Assembly (NCBI GenBank): GCA_028279895.1
Contig: JANQMY010000357.1
Coordinates: 1 to 52,351, forward strand
From: Alphaproteobacteria bacterium
GTDB lineage: Bacteria; Pseudomonadota; Alphaproteobacteria; JANQMY01
DNA: 52,351 nucleotides
Direction of reading: 5' to 3'
A model generated the notes under the pieces. That model worked only from the letters and a program-made list of their open reading frames with translations, was not told where the DNA came from and did no database searches. Below are positions 33,310 through 41,039 of the stretch, piece after piece. Both the position numbers and the translations under genes were made by a program. Numbering within the stretch: position 1 is the first letter of the stretch; the number at the start of each line of letters is the position of its first letter.

Positions 33310-34056
33310 TTAGGAATCCCCTGCGGCTAAGCTATCACGCATTTGCTTAAGCCAGATTAAGACATCGCCCACACCATCCAGGCGATGGCCGGCCCGCGTC
33401 GCGCCGGGCCCCACCTTTACGGTGATGCCCTGCAAATCGTTGACCAATTGGAAACCATCTTCATCGGTCACGTCATCGCCGACCATTACCGGCACACGCC
33501 CCCGAAACGGCGGGACAGCCATAAGCGCCTGAACGGCCACACCTTTGTTCATGTCGACCGGCCGTGCTTCCAGTACCATTTTGCCTTCCAACACTTCCAG
33601 AGCCGGAAACGGCAACACCGCCGACTGCACAGTTTTTCGGCAAAGCGATGCTTTGTCAGGCGCTTGGCGATAGTGGAGCGCCACGGTTAGCTGCTTGTCT
33701 TCGAGCAGTAACCGGTTATCTGTCGCGGCGAGCTGCGTCATCGCCTTCTTGACCGAGTCAAGATCAGTCCGATGGGTGTCGGTCTGTTCCATACGGCCAT
33801 CAGGCAGACGGCGTTCCAAACCATGCAGACCCGCAACCGGCAGACGGGCGGGGGCCAGTAGCGTATCGATCTGGGCAATCGGCCGCCCGGAGACGATGGC
33901 CACGGCGCCCCCCAACCATGTCTCGAGTTGACCGAGCAGCGACGGCAGATCAGCGTCGATGCGTACCGCATCGGGCGACGCCGCAATCTCTGTCAACGTG
34001 CCGTCAAAATCGAGAAACAGCGCCCAAGCGTGCGGTGAAGGCGGAAGTGGCAGCAT
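33310..34056 (-). CDS. otsB: Trehalose-6-phosphate phosphatase
   Basis: A 248-residue HAD-superfamily phosphatase removing phosphate from trehalose-6-phosphate. The nucleophile motif DFDGT is at residues 16-20 (Asp16, Asp18). VAIVSGRPIAQIDTLL carries motif II, and MVGDDVTDEDGFQLVND the acidic motif IV. ARPVDMNKGVAVQALMA supplies the lysine region. Length and motifs fit OtsB. It leads the minus-strand operon otsB-GH15-otsA-glk, whose products cover both steps of trehalose synthesis. Confidence 0.93.
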   Translation of the reverse strand: MLPLPPSPHAWALFLDFDGTLTEIAASPDAVRIDADLPSLLGQLETWLGGAVAIVSGRPIAQIDTLLAPARLPVAGLHGLERRLPDGRMEQTDTHRTDLDSVKKAMTQLAATDNRLLLEDKQLTVALHYRQAPDKASLCRKTVQSAVLPFPALEVLEGKMVLEARPVDMNKGVAVQALMAVPPFRGRVPVMVGDDVTDEDGFQLVNDLQGITVKVGPGATRAGHRLDGVGDVLIWLKQMRDSLAAGDS

Positions 34057-34117
34057 AAGCAGAGTGGCGTGTCTCGTTGGTTACGCAAATGATCGCCGAC
34101 ACGCGGCAACGTTCCAG

Positions 34118-34795
34118 CTATCGGATGCGTTTCAAAACTTCCTTGGCCAAATCTCGAATTTCCGTCGCCGCAAGGGAACTCGGCTCCGTTTCGGTAACCC
34201 CCTTGCCGGTCATCAGACTGGAGGCGTAGGCCGTCCGGTTCCCCAGCGTTGACCGTGCGATCGGCAGATCTTCATTTTCCAGACGGTCTTTAAGATCGGT
34301 TGCCAATCGCCCGCGTGCGGGCACCCGATTGAAGACCATCAAAACGGGCCGCCGCTCTTTCTTGATTAGGTCCATTGTGGCGCGCGTGGCCCAGATATCC
34401 ATGGGGCTGAGCTGCAGCGGCACGACCACGATGTCGGCATGCCGGATGCCGATCCGCGTTGAGGTTTCCGAATGGGGTGGACTGTCGATAATGATGAGAT
34501 CCGAATTCTTTTGGGCGGTCTGAATTTCGGCATTCACCTTCCAGCCCGCCCCTTTGCGCAAAACCAACGAGTCGTTATCGACACCCCGTTCTTCACGGGT
34601 TTCGTACCAGGTCGACAGGCTACCCTGAGGGTCCAAATCCACCAGCGTAATGGTCCGCTGTTTTGGGTCCTCACTAATGGCGCCGTTCTTCGGGATTCCC
34701 TTATTGTTCGACGCCCAATAGGCTGCCAAATGCGCGGCCAACGATGTTTTGCCCGCCCCCCCTTTTTGCTGGGCAATGGTAATCACCTTTGCCAT
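34118..34795 (-). CDS. ParA/MinD-family ATPase, orphan
   Basis: A 225-residue deviant Walker ATPase: MAKVITIAQQKGGAGKTSLA (KGGAGKT at 11-17), TITLVDLDPQGSLSTWYETR, LIIIDSPPHSETSTRIGIRH and MVFNRVPARG. The start is ATG 34795, with GGAGG upstream. The longer frame to 34978 runs into an interspersed repeat and is rejected. No ParB or centromere-like repeats are adjacent, so it is not a plasmid-type partition locus. Chromosomal ParA-like proteins of this size position proteins such as chemoreceptors or carboxysomes. The cargo here is unknown. Confidence 0.85.
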   Translation of the reverse strand: MAKVITIAQQKGGAGKTSLAAHLAAYWASNNKGIPKNGAISEDPKQRTITLVDLDPQGSLSTWYETREERGVDNDSLVLRKGAGWKVNAEIQTAQKNSDLIIIDSPPHSETSTRIGIRHADIVVVPLQLSPMDIWATRATMDLIKKERRPVLMVFNRVPARGRLATDLKDRLENEDLPIARSTLGNRTAYASSLMTGKGVTETEPSSLAATEIRDLAKEVLKRIR

Positions 34796-34847
34796 GGGTA
34801 CCGCCTCCTGCAGGTTGTTCGGTATCAATCGCCTCTTGTGATCTTGT

Positions 34848-34993
34848 CCTAGAGCCGTTTTGGTTTTAATTGAAACACAAAACGGCTCCAGACTCTTTGT
34901 TTTGCGCGTTTCCGCCAATAGACTTTGGGCGGTGAACCGGTTGCCACCCATCGGGTCAAGCCCGAGGGCATGCTTCACCTGGAAACGCTATAG
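34848..34993. repeat. Interspersed palindromic repeat (MITE/REP-like), about 146 bp
   Basis: The segment opens CTAGAGCCGTTTT, and its outer arms GAGCCGTTTT and AAAACGGCTC pair exactly around 17 bases (34,853-34,889). It closes with GGAAACGCTATAG, whose complement CTATAGCGTTTCC resembles the opening, so the whole has imperfect terminal inverted repeats. The internal part with TTTTGCGCGTTTCCGCC and GTGAACCGGTTGCCACC recalls interspersed repeats of rhizobial genomes, from memory. It sits directly upstream of the orphan parA and may carry its promoter. Confidence 0.55.
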
Positions 34994-35066
34994 ATTTACG
35001 GCGAGTCGCCAATCGACTCAAGCACTTGAAATTGCACACGAAACAGGCGCTATGCACTCTGTGGGC

Positions 35067-36536
35067 TCAGGCGGATTTGGGAATTTCCACCCGGAACACG
35101 GTGCCGGTTTCGTCCGTCTTGAGCAGCGACACATTCCCGCCTTGAGCGCGGGCCAGTTCTTGCGCGATGGCGAGGCCAAGCCCAGTGCCACCGGGGCGGA
35201 CGCTGCCGGAAAAAGCCTTGAAAAGATTTTCCCGGGCGCGCTCCGGCACGCCCGGACCGTTGTCGCAAACGTCAATGACGACCATCTGACCGTTCGGCGT
35301 GGCCGTGACACGAAGCAATCCGTCTTGGTCCTGATTTTCAAGAATCTGGATCGCGTTCTGACAAAGATTCATCATGACCCGATAAAGTTGGTCCGGATCG
35401 GCTGAGACCTGCAGGTCGCCGGGAACGTCCAATGACCAGGCAATCGGTCTTGCTTCCGGCAGGGGCGTCGACGCTTTCACCTCGTCGATCAGATCGCACA
35501 ACCGCACGGATTGAATGACCGGCGCCGCCTCTTCGGACTTGCCGTATTGGAGGGTTTGCGTGGTGAGATGAATGGCTCGGTCGATGGTTTTGAGCAGGCG
35601 GGGCGACAGTTTTTGAACCGTCGGATCCGACAGACCCGCCAACCGGTCCACCACCAACTGGCTTGATGCGAGAATGTTACGCAGATCATGATTTATTTTG
35701 CTCATCGCCGTGCCAAGGGCAGCGAGACGGCTTTTCTGATTGAGCGCCTCACGGATGGTTTTCTGCATGTCCGCAAGTTCACGCTCGGCAACCCCCACCT
35801 CATCCCGGCGATAGGTCGGCATGATGACTTGGCGGGCATCCTCCGGATTGGCACGAAAAGCCATCATGTTGTCGGTAATGCGCCGCATGGGCCGCACCAT
35901 CATACTGTTCAGCACAAAGAAAATTGCCGTGCCGGTGGCGACAGATATGAACAAGGACAGCCAAAAGATTCTTAGTGCAAAACTGCGCAGCTCCTGCTGC
36001 AAAGGCTGCTCGCTCACAATGATTTCGATTGTATCATCGCCGCCATAACGGCCCGGACCAACGACACGCAACATCCGGTCTTCCCGTGATACCAGCGTGC
36101 CGAATGATGCAGCGATCATATCCAAGGTAGTTTCGGTGCGCAGATCGTATTGCACATCGATCGGTTCGGTCATGTCCGGCGGCAAGATCAATTGCCGCGT
36201 ATTGTCCCGCTTCACCGAGACGCCTTTGACTTCTGCCTTGGCTAAGATTTGGCGGCGCAGTTCGTCCGGCACGATGGCTTGTTCGCCGGCCACTTCAAGC
36301 GCGAGCGTGGCAATCTGGGCGGCGCCCAGCCGCTCCATCAGCCATTCGTCGCGATGCCGGGCAACCGACGGCACGAACACCAAGACCTCGACAATCATCA
36401 CCACAATGATCGTCAGCACCAATAGGCGCCCCGAAAGACTGTTCGGGAGGTTCGCAATCCAGGCACGCGCGCTTTCTAGCACCGATGTCGCCTTTGCCTT
36501 AGTTTGTTGCATGCCACCCGTCGATAGTTCCGCCAC
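35067..36536 (-). CDS. Membrane sensor histidine kinase, orphan
   Basis: A 489-residue kinase with two membrane helices (about 37-57, VLTIIVVMIVEVLVFVPSVA, and 188-212, FWLSLFISVATGTAIFFVLN) and a periplasmic sensor between them. A HAMP-like linker follows (RPMRRITDNMMAFRANPE). The phosphoacceptor region MSKINHDLRNILASSQLV has His283, and the ATPase domain has MNLCQNAIQIL (N box), DVCDNGPGVP (G1) and GGTGLGLAIAQELARAQGG (G2). A start at GTG 36536 or ATG 36512 is possible. No response regulator lies next to it, so its partner is elsewhere. The H-box variant HDLRN is of the type seen in HisKA-like kinases. Confidence 0.88.
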   Translation of the reverse strand: MAELSTGGMQQTKAKATSVLESARAWIANLPNSLSGRLLVLTIIVVMIVEVLVFVPSVARHRDEWLMERLGAAQIATLALEVAGEQAIVPDELRRQILAKAEVKGVSVKRDNTRQLILPPDMTEPIDVQYDLRTETTLDMIAASFGTLVSREDRMLRVVGPGRYGGDDTIEIIVSEQPLQQELRSFALRIFWLSLFISVATGTAIFFVLNSMMVRPMRRITDNMMAFRANPEDARQVIMPTYRRDEVGVAERELADMQKTIREALNQKSRLAALGTAMSKINHDLRNILASSQLVVDRLAGLSDPTVQKLSPRLLKTIDRAIHLTTQTLQYGKSEEAAPVIQSVRLCDLIDEVKASTPLPEARPIAWSLDVPGDLQVSADPDQLYRVMMNLCQNAIQILENQDQDGLLRVTATPNGQMVVIDVCDNGPGVPERARENLFKAFSGSVRPGGTGLGLAIAQELARAQGGNVSLLKTDETGTVFRVEIPKSA

Positions 36537-36621
36537 CTGGTGAGCATGGACCCTGATCAGGCGTTAGATCTCAGTATATTTCAAGCCTAAAGAAGGGAAA
36601 TGACCTGAACGTGAAATGTGA

Positions 36622-38046
36622 TCAGCCAAATTTGCTCAGCAAGGCGACCAGACGCCGCGTGCGGGGGCTGAACAATGTGGGCGTATAGAACGAACTAGCG
36701 ACCCGCTTACTGATCTCGCCCATGGTCGGGTACGGCGCAATCAAGCTGGTGAACGCCCTGATTTTTAGTTTCTGGGAGATCGCCAGGATCCAGGGTTGCA
36801 GCAAATCGCCCGCATTGGGCGCCACGATCGTAGCCCCCAAGATCTTGCCGTTCTTTGCCACGATCACCTTGATCATGCCCGTCGTTTTACGCTCCGCCTG
36901 CGCCCGATCGTTTTCAGCCAGCGGCCAGCGCAAGACGCTGATTTGATGGCCCGCTTCCACAGCCTGCACCTCGCTAAGCCCTACATGGGCCAGTTCCGGG
37001 TCGGTATAGGTGACCCAAGGCACCGCCGAATGGTCCGCCTTTGCCGGCACGCGAAACAGCGCATTTTGCACGACAATGCCCGAGTGATACCCGGCCACAT
37101 GCGTGAACTGCAGTCCGCCCGCCACATCACCGATGGCAAAGACCCGTTTGTTGCTGGTGCGCAACCGCTGATCCACCTCGATGCCGCGCTTGGAATACTT
37201 AATGCCGGCTGCTTCAAGATTGAGACCGTCGACCGTGGGCGCACGACCGGCAGCCACCAGCAGATGCGACCCCTCCAGCCGCTGTTGGGCCTCGCCCTCG
37301 CCGATCATCACGGCGACCCCGTCGCCATTTTTCTCAACGCCAGTGACCGGCAGCCCTTCAAGCACTTCAATACCTTCCTTGCGCAGCTCGTCCAGGACAA
37401 TCGCGCTCATCTCCGGATCGTCTTTTGAGAAGGCCTTCGACGCTTCAACCACGGTAACGCGCGCGCCCAAGCGGCGGTGCGCCTGTGCCATCTCCATTCC
37501 GATGGGCCCACCGCCGATGATCAGCAGATGTTCCGGGCAATCCGTATTGTCGAAGATGACCTCGTTGGTCAGAAAGGGGACGTCCTGCAACCCCGGAATG
37601 GGCGGTATGGCCGGTACCGAGCCGGTCGAGACGACAAAGCGCCGTGCACTGACGGTATAGTCTCCGACTTCCACCTGGCTCTTGTTTTTGAAACGGGCAG
37701 CCGCCTGAATGACCTGAACGCCCAGTCCCTCAAACCGTTCTACTGAATCGATGGGGGCGATCTCGTCGATGACGCCATGGACGTGGTCATGAACGGCCCG
37801 GAAGTCCACTTGCGCTTCTTGGCGAGCGATACCGAACGGTTCGCCTGCGGACATATACTTGGCGTGCTTTGCTGCCGACAGCAGCGCTTTCGACGGCACA
37901 CAGCCGTAATTCAGGCAGTCGCCGCCCATTTTTCCTTTTTCGATCAGGACGGTCTTCCGGCCCAGCATGGCGGCGCCCGCAGCGACGGCCAGGCCGCCCG
38001 AGCCGCCGCCGATGACACAAATGTCGGCTTTGATGTGCTTTGCCAT
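36622..38046 (-). CDS. FAD-dependent pyridine nucleotide-disulfide oxidoreductase (mercuric reductase/lipoamide dehydrogenase-like)
   Basis: A 474-residue flavoprotein. ICVIGGGSGGLAVAAGAAML binds FAD. GGDCLNYGCVPSKALL has the redox cysteines C44 and C49. LLIIGGGPIGMEMAQAHRRL binds NAD(P)H, and RVFAIGDVAGGLQFTHVAGY is the second FAD motif. The usual C-terminal HPT-E dyad of dimeric disulfide reductases is replaced by APYPTMGEISKR, and no vicinal MerA C-terminal cysteines are seen. Classical mercuric or lipoamide reduction is therefore unlikely. The gene follows the TVP38-like and DUF547 genes in one direction (38 bases after TVP38), a trio I recall from many bacteria. Substrate unknown. Confidence 0.85.
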   Translation of the reverse strand: MAKHIKADICVIGGGSGGLAVAAGAAMLGRKTVLIEKGKMGGDCLNYGCVPSKALLSAAKHAKYMSAGEPFGIARQEAQVDFRAVHDHVHGVIDEIAPIDSVERFEGLGVQVIQAAARFKNKSQVEVGDYTVSARRFVVSTGSVPAIPPIPGLQDVPFLTNEVIFDNTDCPEHLLIIGGGPIGMEMAQAHRRLGARVTVVEASKAFSKDDPEMSAIVLDELRKEGIEVLEGLPVTGVEKNGDGVAVMIGEGEAQQRLEGSHLLVAAGRAPTVDGLNLEAAGIKYSKRGIEVDQRLRTSNKRVFAIGDVAGGLQFTHVAGYHSGIVVQNALFRVPAKADHSAVPWVTYTDPELAHVGLSEVQAVEAGHQISVLRWPLAENDRAQAERKTTGMIKVIVAKNGKILGATIVAPNAGDLLQPWILAISQKLKIRAFTSLIAPYPTMGEISKRVASSFYTPTLFSPRTRRLVALLSKFG

Positions 38047-38084
38047 CGTTCCCGCTCCCCTAAATTTTGGTTTGGTTCGGTGGA

Positions 38085-38882
38085 TTAGTCTTTGGTGTCC
38101 GCGTTCTTAGAGAACCGTTTGGCGACCACCGGAATAAGCGCCACAATGCCCAGCGCTGCAAAGGCAATGATGGTCTCGGTCGTCACCAAGTCTCCCGGCC
38201 CGATAGCGAAAGAGCAGGCGTCGCCGCCACCCTGCGCCACGCAGGCATCGTAATCAGCCCGCTTTTCCGCAATCACGCTGTCCAGACCGGCGCCCGCAAA
38301 AGCATAGGCAAAGGTACCCGGAATGATCCCGAAAAAAGTGCCGATGACATAGGTCCGCAGTTTCACGCCCAAGAATGCCGGCGCCACGTTCACCAGGAAG
38401 AAGGGGAACAGCGGTACCAAGCGCAGGAACAGAAGATAGCTCATCGCGTTTTCTTGGAAACCGCGGCGGAAGCTTTCGATGGACGGACCTGCCCGCTCCG
38501 CCAGCGTGTCGCCGAGCGACGTTTTGGCAATCAGAAAAATGATCGTGGCACCGATGGTTGCGGCGATCACCGCCAAGGGCGGCCCAAACCAGATCCCGAA
38601 GATGAAACCGCCCGACACGGTCAGAATGAGGCCGCCTGGCAGCGAAAGCGCCACGGCTGCGGCGTAGATCGCGATATAGGTCAGTGCCGCCAGCGCAAAA
38701 TTAGCCTCGACGAAATCCTTCAGGCGGTCTCGGTTGTCCGCCAGCACTTCGAATGAAAGGTAGCGATGCCACCCCATTGCAAAGGCGAGGATGACGAACC
38801 CTACCAAGATAATCAGTGGTAATAGTCTTTGGACGGAAAAACCGGGTTTTGCTTCCGCCTCTTCCACTTGTTGATTACTCAT
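38085..38882 (-). CDS. TVP38/TMEM64 (VTT-domain) membrane protein
   Basis: A 265-residue integral membrane protein. Helices include LLPLIILVGFVILAFAMGW, ALTYIAIYAAAVALSLPGGL and the VTT core GGFIFGIWFGPPLAVIAATI with LLFLRLVPLFPFFLVNVAPA (family motif: [FL]LRLxPxxPF). The start ATG 38882 has GGAGGAGG upstream. The open frame to 38975 overlaps the end of the previous gene and is not needed. VTT-domain proteins are linked to lipid scrambling or transport. Cotranscription with DUF547 and the flavin reductase suggests a shared, membrane-related pathway. Confidence 0.88.
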   Translation of the reverse strand: MSNQQVEEAEAKPGFSVQRLLPLIILVGFVILAFAMGWHRYLSFEVLADNRDRLKDFVEANFALAALTYIAIYAAAVALSLPGGLILTVSGGFIFGIWFGPPLAVIAATIGATIIFLIAKTSLGDTLAERAGPSIESFRRGFQENAMSYLLFLRLVPLFPFFLVNVAPAFLGVKLRTYVIGTFFGIIPGTFAYAFAGAGLDSVIAEKRADYDACVAQGGGDACSFAIGPGDLVTTETIIAFAALGIVALIPVVAKRFSKNADTKD

Positions 38883-38950
38883 ACGAACCTCCTCCGCGGA
38901 TGGCGGCCGCAACGCCTCCTCCGCCCGCTTTAAAACGCTGCCGCCAATCG

Positions 38951-39802
38951 TCAGTCGGCGCCGTTCAAACTCCAATCATAGTCATATCCGCTGACGCGCG
39001 AGATCTTCTCAAGGTCGGCCTTAAGGTCGTCATCCGCATATTGGGCGAGATGGGCGATGATGCCGGCATCGTTATTGCCGAAATCTTCTTTGAACCAGGA
39101 ATATATGCTGGAGACCATCAGACGGCCATTTTCGACCCGGGCGCCCCGCGGGTGGTTCACATACGCAACGGCGCCCACATCCAACAGATCGTTCAAGTTT
39201 TCGGCCGTAAACGGTACCGGCTGCAAATTGGGGCACCCGATGGACGCACAATTCACGCCATAGTGCACCCGCGGGTCGTCCCAATGCACCCTCAGAATGC
39301 CGTGCTCCACATCGTCGAGCGACAGTTCCCGCCCTTCAACAGTGACCAGCTTCGCTTTCCAGGGACCGATGGCAAAGAAACCGGAAATACCGATGTTTCT
39401 GATCGATTTTACCGGATAGTGCTCGAGGATCACATCGATGGTCAGCGCATTATATAAGTTGAGCCAATAGGCATATTGCTCATCACGGTTCAAATCCGTC
39501 ACCGTCACCGCCTGCAGATCATCAAGGTAGTCCTTGAGTTTGCTGTGGTCGCTGTCGGTCACCGCACCGTAGCGAAAGCGGCTGATATCGTCCTCTCCTT
39601 CGACCAGGTAGGACGTCAGAAGTGCTGCCCACTTTGTGTGATCCACCATCACCGAACTGCTTTCATTCGAGTTCTTCCAATGACCGGCGTCGAACGCAAC
39701 GACGGGACCCGACAATACCATTAGGACCGCAACGGCCAGGGCAAACTGGAACATTGCAAGAACATGCCGCGTGCCGCGTCGAAATATGCGTATATCCGAC
39801 AT
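38951..39802 (-). CDS. DUF547 protein with signal peptide
   Basis: A 283-residue protein. An N-terminal hydrophobic segment (HVLAMFQFALAVAVLMVLSG, then VVAF) is a likely signal peptide. The DUF547 core includes DEQYAYWLNLYNALTIDVIL, YPVKSIRNIG, VEHGILRVHWDDPRVHYGVN and CASIGCPNLQPVPFTAENLN. Its conserved Cys-His content resembles a papain-like fold in the family, from memory, although activity is unproven. ATG 39802 with GAGGAGG upstream is preferred over the longer open frame to 39880. It heads the operon DUF547-TVP38-flavin reductase. Confidence 0.85.
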   Translation of the reverse strand: MSDIRIFRRGTRHVLAMFQFALAVAVLMVLSGPVVAFDAGHWKNSNESSSVMVDHTKWAALLTSYLVEGEDDISRFRYGAVTDSDHSKLKDYLDDLQAVTVTDLNRDEQYAYWLNLYNALTIDVILEHYPVKSIRNIGISGFFAIGPWKAKLVTVEGRELSLDDVEHGILRVHWDDPRVHYGVNCASIGCPNLQPVPFTAENLNDLLDVGAVAYVNHPRGARVENGRLMVSSIYSWFKEDFGNNDAGIIAHLAQYADDDLKADLEKISRVSGYDYDWSLNGAD

Positions 39803-39973
39803 GTGCTCTACCTCCTCTGTTCCAGTGCAAGCGGGCAATCGCCGCCCCAACACCGGGTCCACCTGTCCGTGGGTCCTCAAGTATGGGCCGCGGGGCCTGA
39901 TGTCGACCTGCAGTCAAGGGAATGTGAAGCAGCGTGACCGGGGCAGGTATCCGCGTGCCCTCGGCCCCAATCG

Positions 39974-40002
39974 TTGACTTGGGACGGCGGACTGCGTATA
40001 CA
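39974..40002 (+). promoter_or_regulatory. Sigma-70-type promoter of rpmH
   Basis: TTGACT (39,974-39,979) and TATACA (39,997-40,002) are separated by exactly 17 bases and lie 68 bases before the rpmH start. Both hexamers are close to the consensus. Strong expression is expected for a ribosomal protein gene, and the downstream rnpA-yidD-yidC genes probably share the transcript. Confidence 0.75.
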
Positions 40003-40069
40003 CCGCGCTTGCATTTTCACCGGGCAAAAGACCTGCCCGAAAGGGCGCATCGCCTGAGGAGAATACGAC

Positions 40070-40204
40070 GTGAAACGGACCTTTCAACCCAGTAAACTGG
40101 TGCGCAAACGGCGCCATGGTTTCCGGGCGCGCATGGCGACGAAAGCCGGTCGGAGTGTGCTTGCGCGCCGCCGGGCTAAAGGACGCAAAAAGCTGAGCGC
40201 ATAA
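40070..40204 (+). CDS. rpmH: 50S ribosomal protein L34
   Basis: A 44-residue protein beginning [18 protein letters not shown], with [20 protein letters not shown] and ending KLSA. This is the full L34 pattern. The start codon is GTG (40,070), with GAGGAG at 40,056-40,061. It is followed by rnpA after 56 bases, the classic order rpmH-rnpA-yidD-yidC, usually close to the origin of replication in bacteria. Confidence 0.97.
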   Translation: MKRTFQPSKLVRKRRHGFRARMATKAGRSVLARRRAKGRKKLSA

Positions 40205-40260
40205 TCAGCAAAAAACACCCGCTCAGCCCCGATGTTTGCGGCCCGGTAAGGACCGCGGTC

Positions 40261-40701
40261 ATGAACGAATCCACCGAGCAACCGCAGCTTTCACGGAAGA
40301 CGCTCAGCCGCCTAAAAGTGCGGCGCGAATTTCTGCGGGCGGCAAAGGGCCGGAAATGGGGCACCACCAGCGCTGTCTTACAGGCAAATGCCACCATGAG
40401 CCGACAGACCGACGCCATGCGTATTGGGTTTACGGCCACGAAAAGGTTGGGCAATGCGGTCGTTCGCAACCGGGCTAAACGGCGACTGCGGGCGGCGGCG
40501 GCAGACGTTTTCCCGGAACTCGGGCGACCGGGCTTCGATTATGTGTTGATCGCCCGGCCCGGCGCATTGACGCAGCCCTACAAGCTCTTATTGGATGATA
40601 TAAGAGAAGCCCTTAAGAGGGTGCATCAAGATCGCAGATCAAAAGGACGCGGCAGGGCTTCCCAGAATGCCCGTCGCCGGGGTAAGACCGCACAGACATG
40701 A
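40261..40701 (+). CDS. rnpA: Ribonuclease P protein component
   Basis: A 146-residue basic protein that assists the catalytic RNA in maturing tRNA 5' ends. [40 protein letters not shown] with [20 protein letters not shown] match RnpA, including the conserved RNR signature region. The C-terminus ([19 protein letters not shown]) is a basic extension. The stop overlaps yidD by four bases. Confidence 0.95.
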   Translation: MNESTEQPQLSRKTLSRLKVRREFLRAAKGRKWGTTSAVLQANATMSRQTDAMRIGFTATKRLGNAVVRNRAKRRLRAAAADVFPELGRPGFDYVLIARPGALTQPYKLLLDDIREALKRVHQDRRSKGRGRASQNARRRGKTAQT

Positions 40702-41018
40702 ACGTTTGGCTTCAACAAGGGATCGTTCGATTGCTCCGGGGCATCATTTGGATGTACCGGGCGACGATTTCACCTTTTTTGCCGCCCGCCTGCCGCTTTG
40801 TCCCCACCTGTTCGGAATATGCCATGGAGGCGCTCGAGACACACGGGGCCGTGCGCGGCAGTTACCTGGCCCTGCGGCGCCTGTCACGGTGTCATCCCAT
40901 TAAGTTTCTTGGGGGCGCCTCCGGGTTCGACCCGGTGCCCGGAACCTCGACGTCACAGCCGTCCTGCGGCTGCACCCGTGATGGCTCCAAGACAGCCACC
41001 GACCACACGCACCTTTGA
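40698..41018 (+). CDS. yidD: Membrane protein insertion efficiency factor YidD
   Basis: A 106-residue protein: [40 protein letters not shown] and [18 protein letters not shown] are the family marks, with the conserved cysteines in [10 protein letters not shown]. The C-terminal tail beyond about residue 80 is longer than in many relatives. It works with YidC in inserting inner membrane proteins. It starts inside rnpA (ATGA overlap), and yidC starts 21 bases later. Confidence 0.95.
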   Translation: MNVWLQQGIVRLLRGIIWMYRATISPFLPPACRFVPTCSEYAMEALETHGAVRGSYLALRRLSRCHPIKFLGGASGFDPVPGTSTSQPSCGCTRDGSKTATDHTHL

Positions 41019-41039
41019 GCTCAAGGACACGCAGCGTAC

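Noticed and set aside
34118..34978. Longer start for the ParA-like protein.
   Set aside because: The extension would be encoded by the interspersed repeat; ATG 34,795 has a good ribosome site and the family N-terminus.
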